From contig JADLHH010000112.1 of the NCBI GenBank assembly GCA_020848855.1, forward strand, positions 1 to 11,289: DNA of 11,289 bases, read 5' to 3'. The notes beneath the pieces are model-generated. The model was not told the DNA's origin and searched no databases. It saw only the letters and a list, made by a program, of their open reading frames with translations. Source of the DNA: Anaerolineae bacterium (GTDB lineage: Bacteria; Chloroflexota; Anaerolineae; Aggregatilineales; Phototrophicaceae). A program made the translations under genes and the position numbers. Positions 1-5,864 of this stretch are shown in pieces (within the stretch, counting starts at the first letter, position 1; every line of letters begins with the position of its first letter).

Positions 1-516
1 ATCGTCCACCGGCTCGACAAAGATACCAGCGGCTTGATCGTCGTCGCCAAAAACGCCCCGACACTCCACCGGCTGATGGGGCAGTTCCAGAAGCGCACCG
101 TCGAGAAAATCTACGTCGCCCTGCTGGAACGCACGCCAAAAACCTCGACCGGGCGTATCGACGTGCCGCTGGGGCGCGACCCCAACAACCGGCGCAAGCG
201 CGCCGTGATGCGCGACGGTCGCCCCGCCGTCAGCGAGTTCACCGTTGTCGAGCGTTTCGCCGACGGCAAGGCGCTGGTGCGCGTCCGGCTGCTCACCGGG
301 CGCACCCACCAGATTCGCGTCCACATGGCGTTCATCGGCTGCCCAATCGTCGGCGACGCGCTCTACGGCGTCCGCAAGCAGTCGCTGCGCGGGCAGTTCC
401 TGCACGCCGCTCGCCTGTGCTTCGACCATCCGCGCACCGGCGAACGGATGTGCTTCGAATCGCCGCTGCCAGAACGCCTCGAAGCTGTCCTCGCCGACCT
501 GCGCAAACCTCGATAA
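1..516 (+). CDS. RluA-family 23S rRNA-type pseudouridine synthase, 5'-truncated by window edge
   Basis: The reading frame is open from base 1, and 171 residues are visible before the TAA at 514-516. The first residues, IVHRLDKDTSGL, are the RluA/RluD catalytic motif; the Asp of HRLD is the nucleophile that attacks the target uridine. Downstream, LTGRTHQIRVHM near visible residues 98-109 is the second family signature. RluA-type enzymes are usually about 300 residues, so the missing N-terminus (often an S4 RNA-binding domain plus the start of the catalytic fold) lies outside the window. The family isomerises specific uridines to pseudouridine in 23S rRNA or tRNA in the cytoplasm. The exact target cannot be told from this fragment, so no symbol is given. 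A promoter-like sequence for the next gene overlaps its stop codon. Confidence 0.93.
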   Translation: MVHRLDKDTSGLIVVAKNAPTLHRLMGQFQKRTVEKIYVALLERTPKTSTGRIDVPLGRDPNNRRKRAVMRDGRPAVSEFTVVERFADGKALVRVRLLTGRTHQIRVHMAFIGCPIVGDALYGVRKQSLRGQFLHAARLCFDHPRTGERMCFESPLPERLEAVLADLRKPR

Positions 517-538
517 TTCCGCCGTTTTTCGCTACAAT
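510..538 (+). promoter_or_regulatory. Candidate sigma70-type promoter for the nitrilase-like operon
   Basis: TCGATA (510-515, 4 of 6 consensus) and TACAAT (533-538, 5 of 6) are separated by 17 bp. Transcription would begin near 545, giving a leader of about 75 nt that contains the palindrome at 562-589. The -35 overlaps the stop of the preceding synthase gene. The call is from sequence match only. Confidence 0.4.
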
Positions 539-561
539 GTGCCGGCAATTCACGATCCGAC

Positions 562-589
562 GTAGGGACGCAGCACGCTGCGCCCCTAC
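562..589. repeat. Interspersed palindromic repeat, GTAGGG...CCCTAC type
   Basis: The arms GTAGGGaCGCAGC and GCTGCGcCCCTAC are complementary over 13 positions with one mismatch and a 2-base centre. The same outer sequence (GGGG core CCCCTAC) recurs at 7801-7826, 8303-8326, 8401-8433 and 11215-11274 with different cores. This copy lies in the leader of the nitrilase-like gene and would fold as an RNA hairpin there. Confidence 0.75.
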
Positions 590-619
590 AGATGTAGATT
601 CCCTACAAAGGACAAATCC

Positions 620-1456
620 ATGCGCGAAATTACCGTCGCTGTCGCCCAGATCAAGCCCAAGTTGGGCGAAGCCGAGGATAATCTGGTCAAGATTTCCGAG
701 ATGATCGCCAAGATCGCCGCCTCGCAGAAGGTCGATCTGATCGTCTTCCCGGAGCTGGTCACCAGCGGCTATGAGCTGGGCTTGCGCTTCACCGATCTGG
801 CGCAGCGCGTCCCCGGTCCGACCGTCAATCTGGTCGCCAAGCGCGCCAACGAATACGGCGTATACGTCGCTTTCGGCATGGTGACGAAGGAGCGCGTCGA
901 GAGCGTTCTCTACAACTCCGCCATCATGATCGGACCCGAAGGCGATCTGGTCGACATGTACAACAAAGTCCACCTGCGTGGCGAGGAGCGCATGGCGTTC
1001 CGCGAGGGCTTCAAAATCCCGGTGATCGACACCGAGATCGGCAGCATCGGCTTGATGATCGGCTACGACCTCGCCTTCCCGGAAGTCGCCCGCAGTCTCG
1101 TCCTCGACGGCGCGGAGATCGTCTGCGTGCTGGCGAACTGGGAAGCCTCGACGATTGACGAGTGGAAAACCTACCTGCGCGCCCGCGCCTACGAGAACAG
1201 CGTGTTCATGGTCGGCGCGAACCGCGTCGGCGAGGATGTAACCCTGACCTTCGGCGGCGAGAGCATGATCGTCGGACCGCGCGGCGAAATTCACGCCTCG
1301 CTGGCGAACGAGACCGACGAGACCACCGGCGAGCCGAAGGAGGGCTTCATCACCGCCCGCATCGATCTTGACGAAGTCCGACGTAACCGTGAGGAATACC
1401 AGTTCATCCAGAATCGCCAGCCGACCGTCTACAAGCCGATTGTACGCCGCTATTAG
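620..1456 (+). CDS. Carbon-nitrogen hydrolase (nitrilase superfamily) homologue lacking the catalytic cysteine
   Basis: This is a 278-residue protein of normal length for the superfamily. Its ATG is 6 nt after AAAGGAC (607-613). Nitrilase-fold enzymes use a Glu-Lys-Cys triad to cleave non-peptide C-N bonds in amides, carbamoyl compounds or nitriles. The Glu is present (E45 in VFPEL), as are the Lys (K116 in YNKVHL) and the supporting acidic residues after it (E122/E123). In the nucleophile elbow, normally ICYDxxFPE, the sequence reads LMIGYDLAFPE: codon GGC at 1061-1063 gives Gly148 where TGC/TGT for Cys is expected. The surrounding fold motifs are intact (NWEAS at 173-177, RARAYENSVFMVGANRVG at 187-204). 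Either this is a pseudoenzyme or the base is a sequence error. It is followed after 12 bp by the DUF3052 gene, so it is probably co-transcribed with it. The natural substrate of the ancestor cannot be assigned. Confidence 0.93.
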   Translation: MREITVAVAQIKPKLGEAEDNLVKISEMIAKIAASQKVDLIVFPELVTSGYELGLRFTDLAQRVPGPTVNLVAKRANEYGVYVAFGMVTKERVESVLYNSAIMIGPEGDLVDMYNKVHLRGEERMAFREGFKIPVIDTEIGSIGLMIGYDLAFPEVARSLVLDGAEIVCVLANWEASTIDEWKTYLRARAYENSVFMVGANRVGEDVTLTFGGESMIVGPRGEIHASLANETDETTGEPKEGFITARIDLDEVRRNREEYQFIQNRQPTVYKPIVRRY

Positions 1457-1468
1457 GGTGATGTCGCT

Positions 1469-1891
1469 GTGACCGCCACGCCGCCCAGCGCCGGGTACTC
1501 GAAGCGGTCGCTTGCCGACAAGCTCGGCATCAAAGCCGGGATGCGCGTCGCCATCCTGAATGCGCCCGACGGCTACGACCGGACGTTAGGCACGCTCCCC
1601 GGCGGCGTGCAGCTGCTTGACTTGCTGGCGGATCGTCTCGACTTCATCCACGTCTTTGTCCGGGGGCGCGCCGCGCTCGAAGCCGACTTTCCCGACCTGA
1701 AGGCGTCGCTTGCGCCCGCCGGGATGTTGTGGGTGTCGTGGCTCAAAAAATCCGCCAAAATCCCGACCGACCTCGACGAGAACATTGTCCGTGAGATTGG
1801 ACTGATGCATGGTCTGGTCGATGTCAAGGTGGCAGCGGTTGACGAGCGCTGGTCGGGATTGAAGTTCGTCTATCGGCTGAAGGATCGCTAG
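1469..1891 (+). CDS. DUF3052 family protein
   Basis: The product has 140 residues and starts at GTG 1469, with AGGGTG (1455-1460) 8 nt upstream. The ATG at 1461 is in another frame and meets TGA at once, so it is not a start. The N-terminal stretch LADKLGIKAGMRVAILNAPDGY followed by LPGGVQLLDLLADRLDFIHVFV matches what I recall of DUF3052, a small cytosolic family of unknown function in Actinobacteria, Acidobacteria and Chloroflexota. The central LAPAGMLWVSWLKKSAKIPTDL and the ending GLKFVYRLKDR also fit. There is no signal peptide or membrane segment. The gene sits 12 bp after the nitrilase-like gene, and its TAG abuts the ATG of comEA, so the three are probably one transcript. No biochemical role can be given. 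Confidence 0.85.
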   Translation: MTATPPSAGYSKRSLADKLGIKAGMRVAILNAPDGYDRTLGTLPGGVQLLDLLADRLDFIHVFVRGRAALEADFPDLKASLAPAGMLWVSWLKKSAKIPTDLDENIVREIGLMHGLVDVKVAAVDERWSGLKFVYRLKDR

Positions 1892-2485
1892 ATGCGCGGA
1901 TCGTCGCTGCCGACGCTGCTCGCCGTCGTCATCATCGCAGCCGCCGTGTTGGTCGGGGTCGTGCTGTTGATGGCGTCGCGCCCCGCGCCGGTGACGATCA
2001 CCATCAACCCGCCGCCGCCGACTCCCGCCCCTACGCCGACCTTCACGCCGTCGCCAGCGGTCGTCTACATCACCGGCGCGGTCAACCAGCCGGGCGCGCT
2101 GGTTACGCTGCCGGCGGGCAGCCGGGTGAACGATGCCCTCGCCGCCGCCGGAGGCGCTGCCGCCGACGCCGATCTAGAGCGGATCGATCTGGCGGCGCTG
2201 GTGCGCGATGGCGATCACATCCACGTCTACCGGCAGGGCGAAGCCGCGCTCGAACTCGTATCGCCGGGCGATACTTCCGGCGGCTCGACCGCGCTCGTCC
2301 ACGTCAACCGCGCCACGCAAACAGAACTGGAAACGCTGCCGGGTATCGGACCGGCGCTGGCGGGGCGGATCATCGCCTACCGCGAGGCGCACGGTGCGTT
2401 CACGTCGCTGCAGTCGCTCACCGAAGTCAGCGGCATCGGCGAGCGCACTATCGAACAGCTTGACGGGCTGGTCGCTTTTGACTGA
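1892..2485 (+). CDS. comEA: ComEA-like membrane-anchored DNA-binding competence protein (SLBB + helix-hairpin-helix)
   Basis: The product has 197 residues. Residues 7-28 form one hydrophobic helix after a short basic N-terminus, an N-in anchor. Residues 38-56 are a Pro/Thr-rich linker. Residues 57-115 (VVYITGAVNQPGALVTLPAGSRV onward) are a SLBB domain. Residues 135-197 are the ComEA helix-hairpin-helix domain, with VHVNRAT, the hairpins GIGPALA (151-157) and GIGERT (181-186), and the typical ITxYRexxGxFxSLxdL pattern. In competent bacteria ComEA binds incoming double-stranded DNA outside the membrane and passes it to the ComEC channel. The start codon follows the stop of the DUF3052 gene with no gap, which suggests translational coupling. 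comEC is not next to it here, so the role in DNA uptake rests on domain order alone. Confidence 0.9.
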   Translation: MRGSSLPTLLAVVIIAAAVLVGVVLLMASRPAPVTITINPPPPTPAPTPTFTPSPAVVYITGAVNQPGALVTLPAGSRVNDALAAAGGAAADADLERIDLAALVRDGDHIHVYRQGEAALELVSPGDTSGGSTALVHVNRATQTELETLPGIGPALAGRIIAYREAHGAFTSLQSLTEVSGIGERTIEQLDGLVAFD

Positions 2486-2494
2486 CGTGTGGAG

Positions 2495-2512
2495 GCGCTC
2501 CCGCAGGAGCGC
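2495..2512 (+). terminator. Hairpin after comEA, possible transcription end
   Basis: GCGCTCC (2495-2501) and GGAGCGC (2506-2512) form a 7-bp GC-rich stem with a CGCA loop, beginning 10 nt after the comEA stop. No T-tract follows, so it is a weak intrinsic-terminator candidate or an mRNA 3' end stabiliser. Confidence 0.4.
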
Positions 2513-2587
2513 AGTCCTGCTGCGTCCTCATGCCCAAAATCTCAGAACGTAAAGGCTTTTCATGATCGGTCGCGCCGAACCCGGACG

Positions 2588-2593
2588 TATAAT
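2588..2593 (+). promoter_or_regulatory. Consensus -10 element upstream of the histidine kinase
   Basis: A perfect TATAAT lies about 94 bp before the kinase ATG. No good -35 hexamer is visible 16-18 bp upstream (ATCGGT at 2565-2570), so an activator or alternative contact may be needed. Transcription would start near 2600. Confidence 0.4.
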
Positions 2594-2599
2594 GGGATT

Positions 2600-2670
2600 G
2601 TGCAAGGTAGGTTTTTTGTTGCACGCCCAGACAGTCGCGCAATATTCCGCTGACCCGGCACGTGTGCCGG
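2600..2670 (+). promoter_or_regulatory. Structured leader of the histidine kinase mRNA
   Basis: Two palindromes lie between the predicted start of transcription and the kinase gene. GTGCAA (2600-2605) pairs with TTGCAC (2619-2624) across a 13-nt loop containing a T6 run. CCGGCAC (2655-2661) and GTGCCGG (2664-2670) form a perfect 16-bp palindrome ending 16 nt before the ATG. The second could be an operator or an RNA hairpin near the ribosome binding site (GAGGA, 2679-2683). Confidence 0.35.
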
Positions 2671-2686
2671 CGGCTGGCGAGGATTG

Positions 2687-4510
2687 ATGCACAATTCGAC
2701 GGTAGCGGAAACCGACAAAATCCTGTTCGGCTCGCGCTGGGTGCTGCTGCTGTTCATCTGCGGCGCGCCGCTGGTTTTCCGCGCGCAGATTGGCGCGTTC
2801 AACACCGGCAGCATGATTTTCGCGTTCCTCTTTGGCGCGGTAACCAACGTCATCGTCTGGATTTTCCTGACGACACCCCGGCTCGTGCGCGCGGCATCGC
2901 TCGTCCTGCTGATATGCGATCTGCTGCTGGCGGTCGTCTTCGCGGCGACCAGCGAGGGCAACTTTCTCATTCAGGTGATCGCCGGCAGCGCGATCATGCT
3001 CTCCGGCTTACTGCGCCCGCGCGTGCGCTGGAATCTGGCGCAGGTGACCGGCGTGTTCGTGGCGATGGCGATCGTTCCGATGATAATGTTCGGCATCACG
3101 GTCGACCTCGCGCTGCTGGTGCTGTTTCTGGTTGGTCTGCTGACGGTCTTCGCCAGTTACGTCTACGATCTGGAACTGGTCGGTCTGCGCCGCCACGTCG
3201 GCTCACTCAGCAGCCAGCAGTCGGACGACGTGGACGACGTGCGCACCCGCACCCGCGCCGTTTCTGAACTGACCTATACCATGAGCGCCACGCTCAATTA
3301 TAAGAAAGTCCTCGACACCGTCCTCGAAGCCGGGCGCATCGGCTTGCGGATGCCGGAGCGCGAACAGTCCAGCCTGTTCGCCGGCATCTTCCTGTTTCAC
3401 GTCGACGACAGCAAGCTGCACGTCGTCTCGTCACGCCGCTTCACGCGCGCCGACGACCTGCGCGTGATTTCCGGCACCGAAGGGATCGTCGGACGGGCGC
3501 TCAAGGAAGCGACACCCGTTTTCGGAACTGATGCTTCCACCGACCCGGAGCTTCAGTATTTCGTTGCGTTTCAGGCGTGTAAGTCGCTGCTGGTGATCCC
3601 ACTGCGCGCCGGTTTTGACAACTTCGGCGTGCTGCTGTACGGCAGCGATTCGCCGAACGCCTTCACGCAGGAACACAGCGAACTGCTCACCGCCCTCGGC
3701 GTGCAGGCGACGCTGGCGCTGCAGAACGCCGTGCTGTATCACAACCTGCTCGAAGAAAAAGAGCGCATCGTCGACGTGGACGAGGAAGCTCGCAAGAAGC
3801 TCGCCCGCGATCTTCATGACGGACCGACCCAGAGCATCGCAGCTATTGCCATGCGCATGAGCTACATCAGCAAGCTGTACAAGAAATCGCCCGAACTCGT
3901 CCCGGACGAGATCAAGAAGGTTGAGGATTTAGCCCGGCGCACCACCAGCGAAATTCGGCATATGCTGTTCACGCTGCGCCCGCTCGTGCTGGAGACGCAG
4001 GGCTTATCCGCTGCACTCAACCAGCTCGCCACCAAGACCTACGAGATGCACAAACAGGCGGTTGCCATCCGGGTCGAGCGCTCAGTTGAAGAGCGGCTCG
4101 ACTTCCAGCAGCAGGGCGTAATCTTCGATATCGCCGAAGAAGCGGTCAACAATGCTCGCAAGCACGCCAAAGCCAAGCTGATCAGCGTGACTGCGTCACG
4201 GCAGGACGAGATGGCGGTCGTGCAGATTGCTGATAACGGCGTCGGCTTCGACGTAGTTGCGGTTAACGAGAACTACGAGACGCGCTCCAGCCTGGGCATG
4301 ATCAACATGCGTGAGCGCGCCGCGCTGCTCGACGGCACGCTCAGTGTCGAAAGCGCGCGCGGCAAAGGCACGGTCGTCACCCTGATTTTGCCGCTCAAGC
4401 AGCCGGAATCGGTCGCGGCGTACAACGGCTTCGGTCGCCCGCGCACCAAGCTGGCGCTTGCTGCCGCTGCTCGCCTCGAACGCGCCGAAAACTGGCATCC
4501 CTACCTGTAA
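2687..4510 (+). CDS. Membrane sensor histidine kinase, GAF + HisKA_3 + HATPase_c (NarL/LiaS-type)
   Basis: The product is a 607-residue two-component sensor counted from ATG 2687; an in-frame TTG lies just before it at 2684, but GAGGA at 2679-2683 leaves it no spacing. Residues about 11-160 are hydrophobic with roughly six membrane helices and little loop sequence. Residues about 190-350 form a GAF domain, with SATLNYKKVLDTVLEAG at its start. A coiled segment (LYHNLLEEKERIVDVDEEARKKL) leads to the HisKA_3 phosphoacceptor LARDLHDGPTQ, His377. The N-box EEAVNNARKHAKA is near 484-496, DNGVGFD near 516, and GMINMRERAALLDGTL and GKGTVVTL close the ATPase domain. About 35 residues rich in Ala/Arg follow. 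HisKA_3 kinases phosphorylate NarL/LuxR-type response regulators; no regulator gene is next to it, so it is an orphan here. The signal is unknown; the GAF domain suggests a small cytosolic ligand as a second input. Confidence 0.93.
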   Translation: MHNSTVAETDKILFGSRWVLLLFICGAPLVFRAQIGAFNTGSMIFAFLFGAVTNVIVWIFLTTPRLVRAASLVLLICDLLLAVVFAATSEGNFLIQVIAGSAIMLSGLLRPRVRWNLAQVTGVFVAMAIVPMIMFGITVDLALLVLFLVGLLTVFASYVYDLELVGLRRHVGSLSSQQSDDVDDVRTRTRAVSELTYTMSATLNYKKVLDTVLEAGRIGLRMPEREQSSLFAGIFLFHVDDSKLHVVSSRRFTRADDLRVISGTEGIVGRALKEATPVFGTDASTDPELQYFVAFQACKSLLVIPLRAGFDNFGVLLYGSDSPNAFTQEHSELLTALGVQATLALQNAVLYHNLLEEKERIVDVDEEARKKLARDLHDGPTQSIAAIAMRMSYISKLYKKSPELVPDEIKKVEDLARRTTSEIRHMLFTLRPLVLETQGLSAALNQLATKTYEMHKQAVAIRVERSVEERLDFQQQGVIFDIAEEAVNNARKHAKAKLISVTASRQDEMAVVQIADNGVGFDVVAVNENYETRSSLGMINMRERAALLDGTLSVESARGKGTVVTLILPLKQPESVAAYNGFGRPRTKLALAAAARLERAENWHPYL

Positions 4511-4514
4511 ACAA

Positions 4515-4611
4515 GTGCTGAGTAAGTGCGCCTGCTGGCGTGTACTCGGTTCATACGGTATTGTCCTTGACTCAGCACAGCGAAACGAAGTTTCGCCCAG
4601 TACTCGGTACT
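4515..4611. repeat. Intergenic inverted repeats before the methyltransferase gene
   Basis: The gap between kinase and methyltransferase holds three nested or adjacent inverted repeats. GTGCTGAGT (4515-4523) pairs with ACTCAGCAC (4570-4578), 9 bp perfect. GCGAAAC (4580-4586) and GTTTCGC (4590-4596) enclose GAA. AGTAC (4599-4603) and GTACT (4607-4611) enclose TCG. No T-tract follows, so it does not look like a classic terminator. The word CAAGTGCTGAGT here is shared with the 85-bp tandem repeat near 7971. Confidence 0.5.
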
Positions 4612-4648
4612 ATTGCGTTAACCTTCTTTACCTGGAGACTTCTGAAGA

Positions 4649-5377
4649 ATGCCCCCATCCGACCTTGCCGCGCTGCGCGGCGAACCAAGCTACGTCTGGC
4701 GTGCGGGGCAGGAGCGCCGCCTGGGCATGATTGCCGCCTGGACAACGCTCGACAACGCGCGCGTGCTCGACGCTGGCTGTGGGGTCGGCATGTACACCAG
4801 CAATTTTATCGAGCGCTACACGCCGCACGTCGAGGGTATCGAATACGAATTCGCGCGCGCGCTTGAAGCGCAGACCAGCACGCCGCACGCCGTCGTCGCT
4901 GCCAACGAATATCTGCCGTACCCGACCGGATATTTCGACACGATCCTGTCGCATGAGACGCTGGAACATGTCGTCGACGACCGCGCCGCCGCGCTGGAAC
5001 TGGTGCGCGTCCTCAAGCCCGGTGGTCGACTGGCGATATTCGTGCCAAACCGCTGGTACTTCTTCGAGACGCACGGACATTACTGGCGCGGCGAATACCA
5101 CTTCGGCAACACGCCGCTGATCAACTACCTGCCGGGTGTCTGGCGCAATAAACTCGCGCCGCACGTTCGTGCCTATACCAAACGCGGGCTGCTGCGCCTG
5201 TTCGACGGCTGCCCGGTGTGCGTCGTGACCCACCAGCGCATCTACCCCGGCTACGACAACATCATCGCCCGGCTCGGCGGGGCAGGGCGGCTGATCCGCG
5301 CCGTTATGCAGGGCGCGGAAGGCACGCCATTCGACACGTTCGGCTTGTCACATTTCCTCGTGCTGGAAAAGACGTAG
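4649..5377 (+). CDS. Class I SAM-dependent methyltransferase (Methyltransf_11 type)
   Basis: The product has 242 residues. TGGAGA (4633-4638) lies 10 nt before the ATG. Motif I, VLDAGCGVG at residues 39-47, is the S-adenosylmethionine glycine loop. The acidic end of strand beta-2 is GIEYE (63-67), and the ribose or adenine-binding strand reads ANEYLPYPTGYFDTILSHETLEHV (85-108). LKPGGRLAIFVPN (122-134) is the strand-5 hairpin typical of Methyltransf_11. The C-terminal 100 residues hold a Trp/Tyr/His-rich insert (WYFFETHGHYWRGEYHFGN) that probably shapes the substrate pocket. It is a soluble cytosolic enzyme. The methyl acceptor cannot be deduced: relatives act on quinones, lipids, sugars and small metabolites, and no pathway genes are adjacent. 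It appears to be transcribed alone or with the DUF4405 gene 79 bp downstream. Confidence 0.92.
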   Translation: MPPSDLAALRGEPSYVWRAGQERRLGMIAAWTTLDNARVLDAGCGVGMYTSNFIERYTPHVEGIEYEFARALEAQTSTPHAVVAANEYLPYPTGYFDTILSHETLEHVVDDRAAALELVRVLKPGGRLAIFVPNRWYFFETHGHYWRGEYHFGNTPLINYLPGVWRNKLAPHVRAYTKRGLLRLFDGCPVCVVTHQRIYPGYDNIIARLGGAGRLIRAVMQGAEGTPFDTFGLSHFLVLEKT

Positions 5378-5396
5378 CCAGCGCCTCGTGCAACGT

Positions 5397-5418
5397 CGTG
5401 AAGAATTTCACGTATAAC
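5397..5418 (+). promoter_or_regulatory. Inverted repeat and -10-like element before the DUF4405 gene
   Basis: CGTGAA (5397-5402) and TTCACG (5407-5412) flank GAAT, immediately followed by TATAAC (5413-5418), which matches the -10 consensus at 5 of 6 positions. The inverted repeat would overlap the promoter spacer, a common place for a repressor site. No convincing -35 is seen. Confidence 0.3.
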
Positions 5419-5456
5419 AGGGCAAAGATAAGGCGCGGATTCTAAGGAGTTTGATC

Positions 5457-5801
5457 ATGACCAGGTCTCATCACATCAACACGCGCGCGTTGGTTGCTCT
5501 CGTCATGCTTTGCTCGTTTGTCGTGCTGCCGTTTTCCGGGATCGCCCTGCACTTTGCCAGCTCAGGATCATTTTCGTCGATCCGCCACCTGCTTATGACG
5601 ATCCACAATCTCGCTGCGGCGATCTTCCTCATTTCCGCCCTTCTGCATTTGAAACTTAACTGGAAACCGCTGACAAACTATCTGAAACTCACAACAGCAC
5701 GGGGGCGGAGCTATCGCACTGAATTCGCTACCGCGTTCCTGATTGTCGCCATTCCGCTAATACTAGGGACGCTGCACGTTTTCGCTCTGGGAGTGAGCTA
5801 G
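5457..5801 (+). CDS. DUF4405 small integral membrane protein
   Basis: The product has 114 residues from ATG 5457, which is 7 nt after an ideal AAGGAG (5444-5449); an in-frame TTG at 5451 is too close to that site. Three membrane helices are visible at about residues 10-33, 45-66 and 88-112. Histidines fall at helix ends or within helices (His32, His44, His50, His64, His107). The middle segment RHLLMTIHNLAAAIFLISALLHLKLNWK is the pattern I associate with DUF4405, a family resembling a half of a b-type cytochrome membrane bundle. Haem binding is therefore possible, but that is inference. Length and topology are normal for the family. The gene ends 16 bp before a bidirectional terminator, so it closes the plus-strand block. 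Confidence 0.75.
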   Translation: MTRSHHINTRALVALVMLCSFVVLPFSGIALHFASSGSFSSIRHLLMTIHNLAAAIFLISALLHLKLNWKPLTNYLKLTTARGRSYRTEFATAFLIVAIPLILGTLHVFALGVS

Positions 5802-5816
5802 ACGCTGGGGTGAATC

Positions 5817-5850
5817 AAAAACGCCCTCGCATGGCGAAGGCGTTCATTTT
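5817..5850. terminator. Bidirectional intrinsic terminator between convergent genes
   Basis: AACGCC-C-TCGC (5820-5830) pairs with GCGA-A-GGCGTT (5834-5844) around an ATG loop, a 10-bp stem with one C/A mismatch. An A5 run (5817-5821) on the left and a T5 run on the right (5847-5851) give U-tracts on both strands. It serves the DUF4405 gene on the plus strand and the DEAD-box helicase gene on the minus strand. Confidence 0.9.
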
Positions 5851-5864
5851 TCGGTTGTTTGGCG

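Noticed and set aside
332..1294. Long open frame (320 codons) on the minus strand opposite the nitrilase-like gene
   Set aside because: It is antisense to a protein with clear family motifs, has no recognisable domain, and its His/Asp/Ala-rich composition is what GC-rich codons give on the opposite strand.
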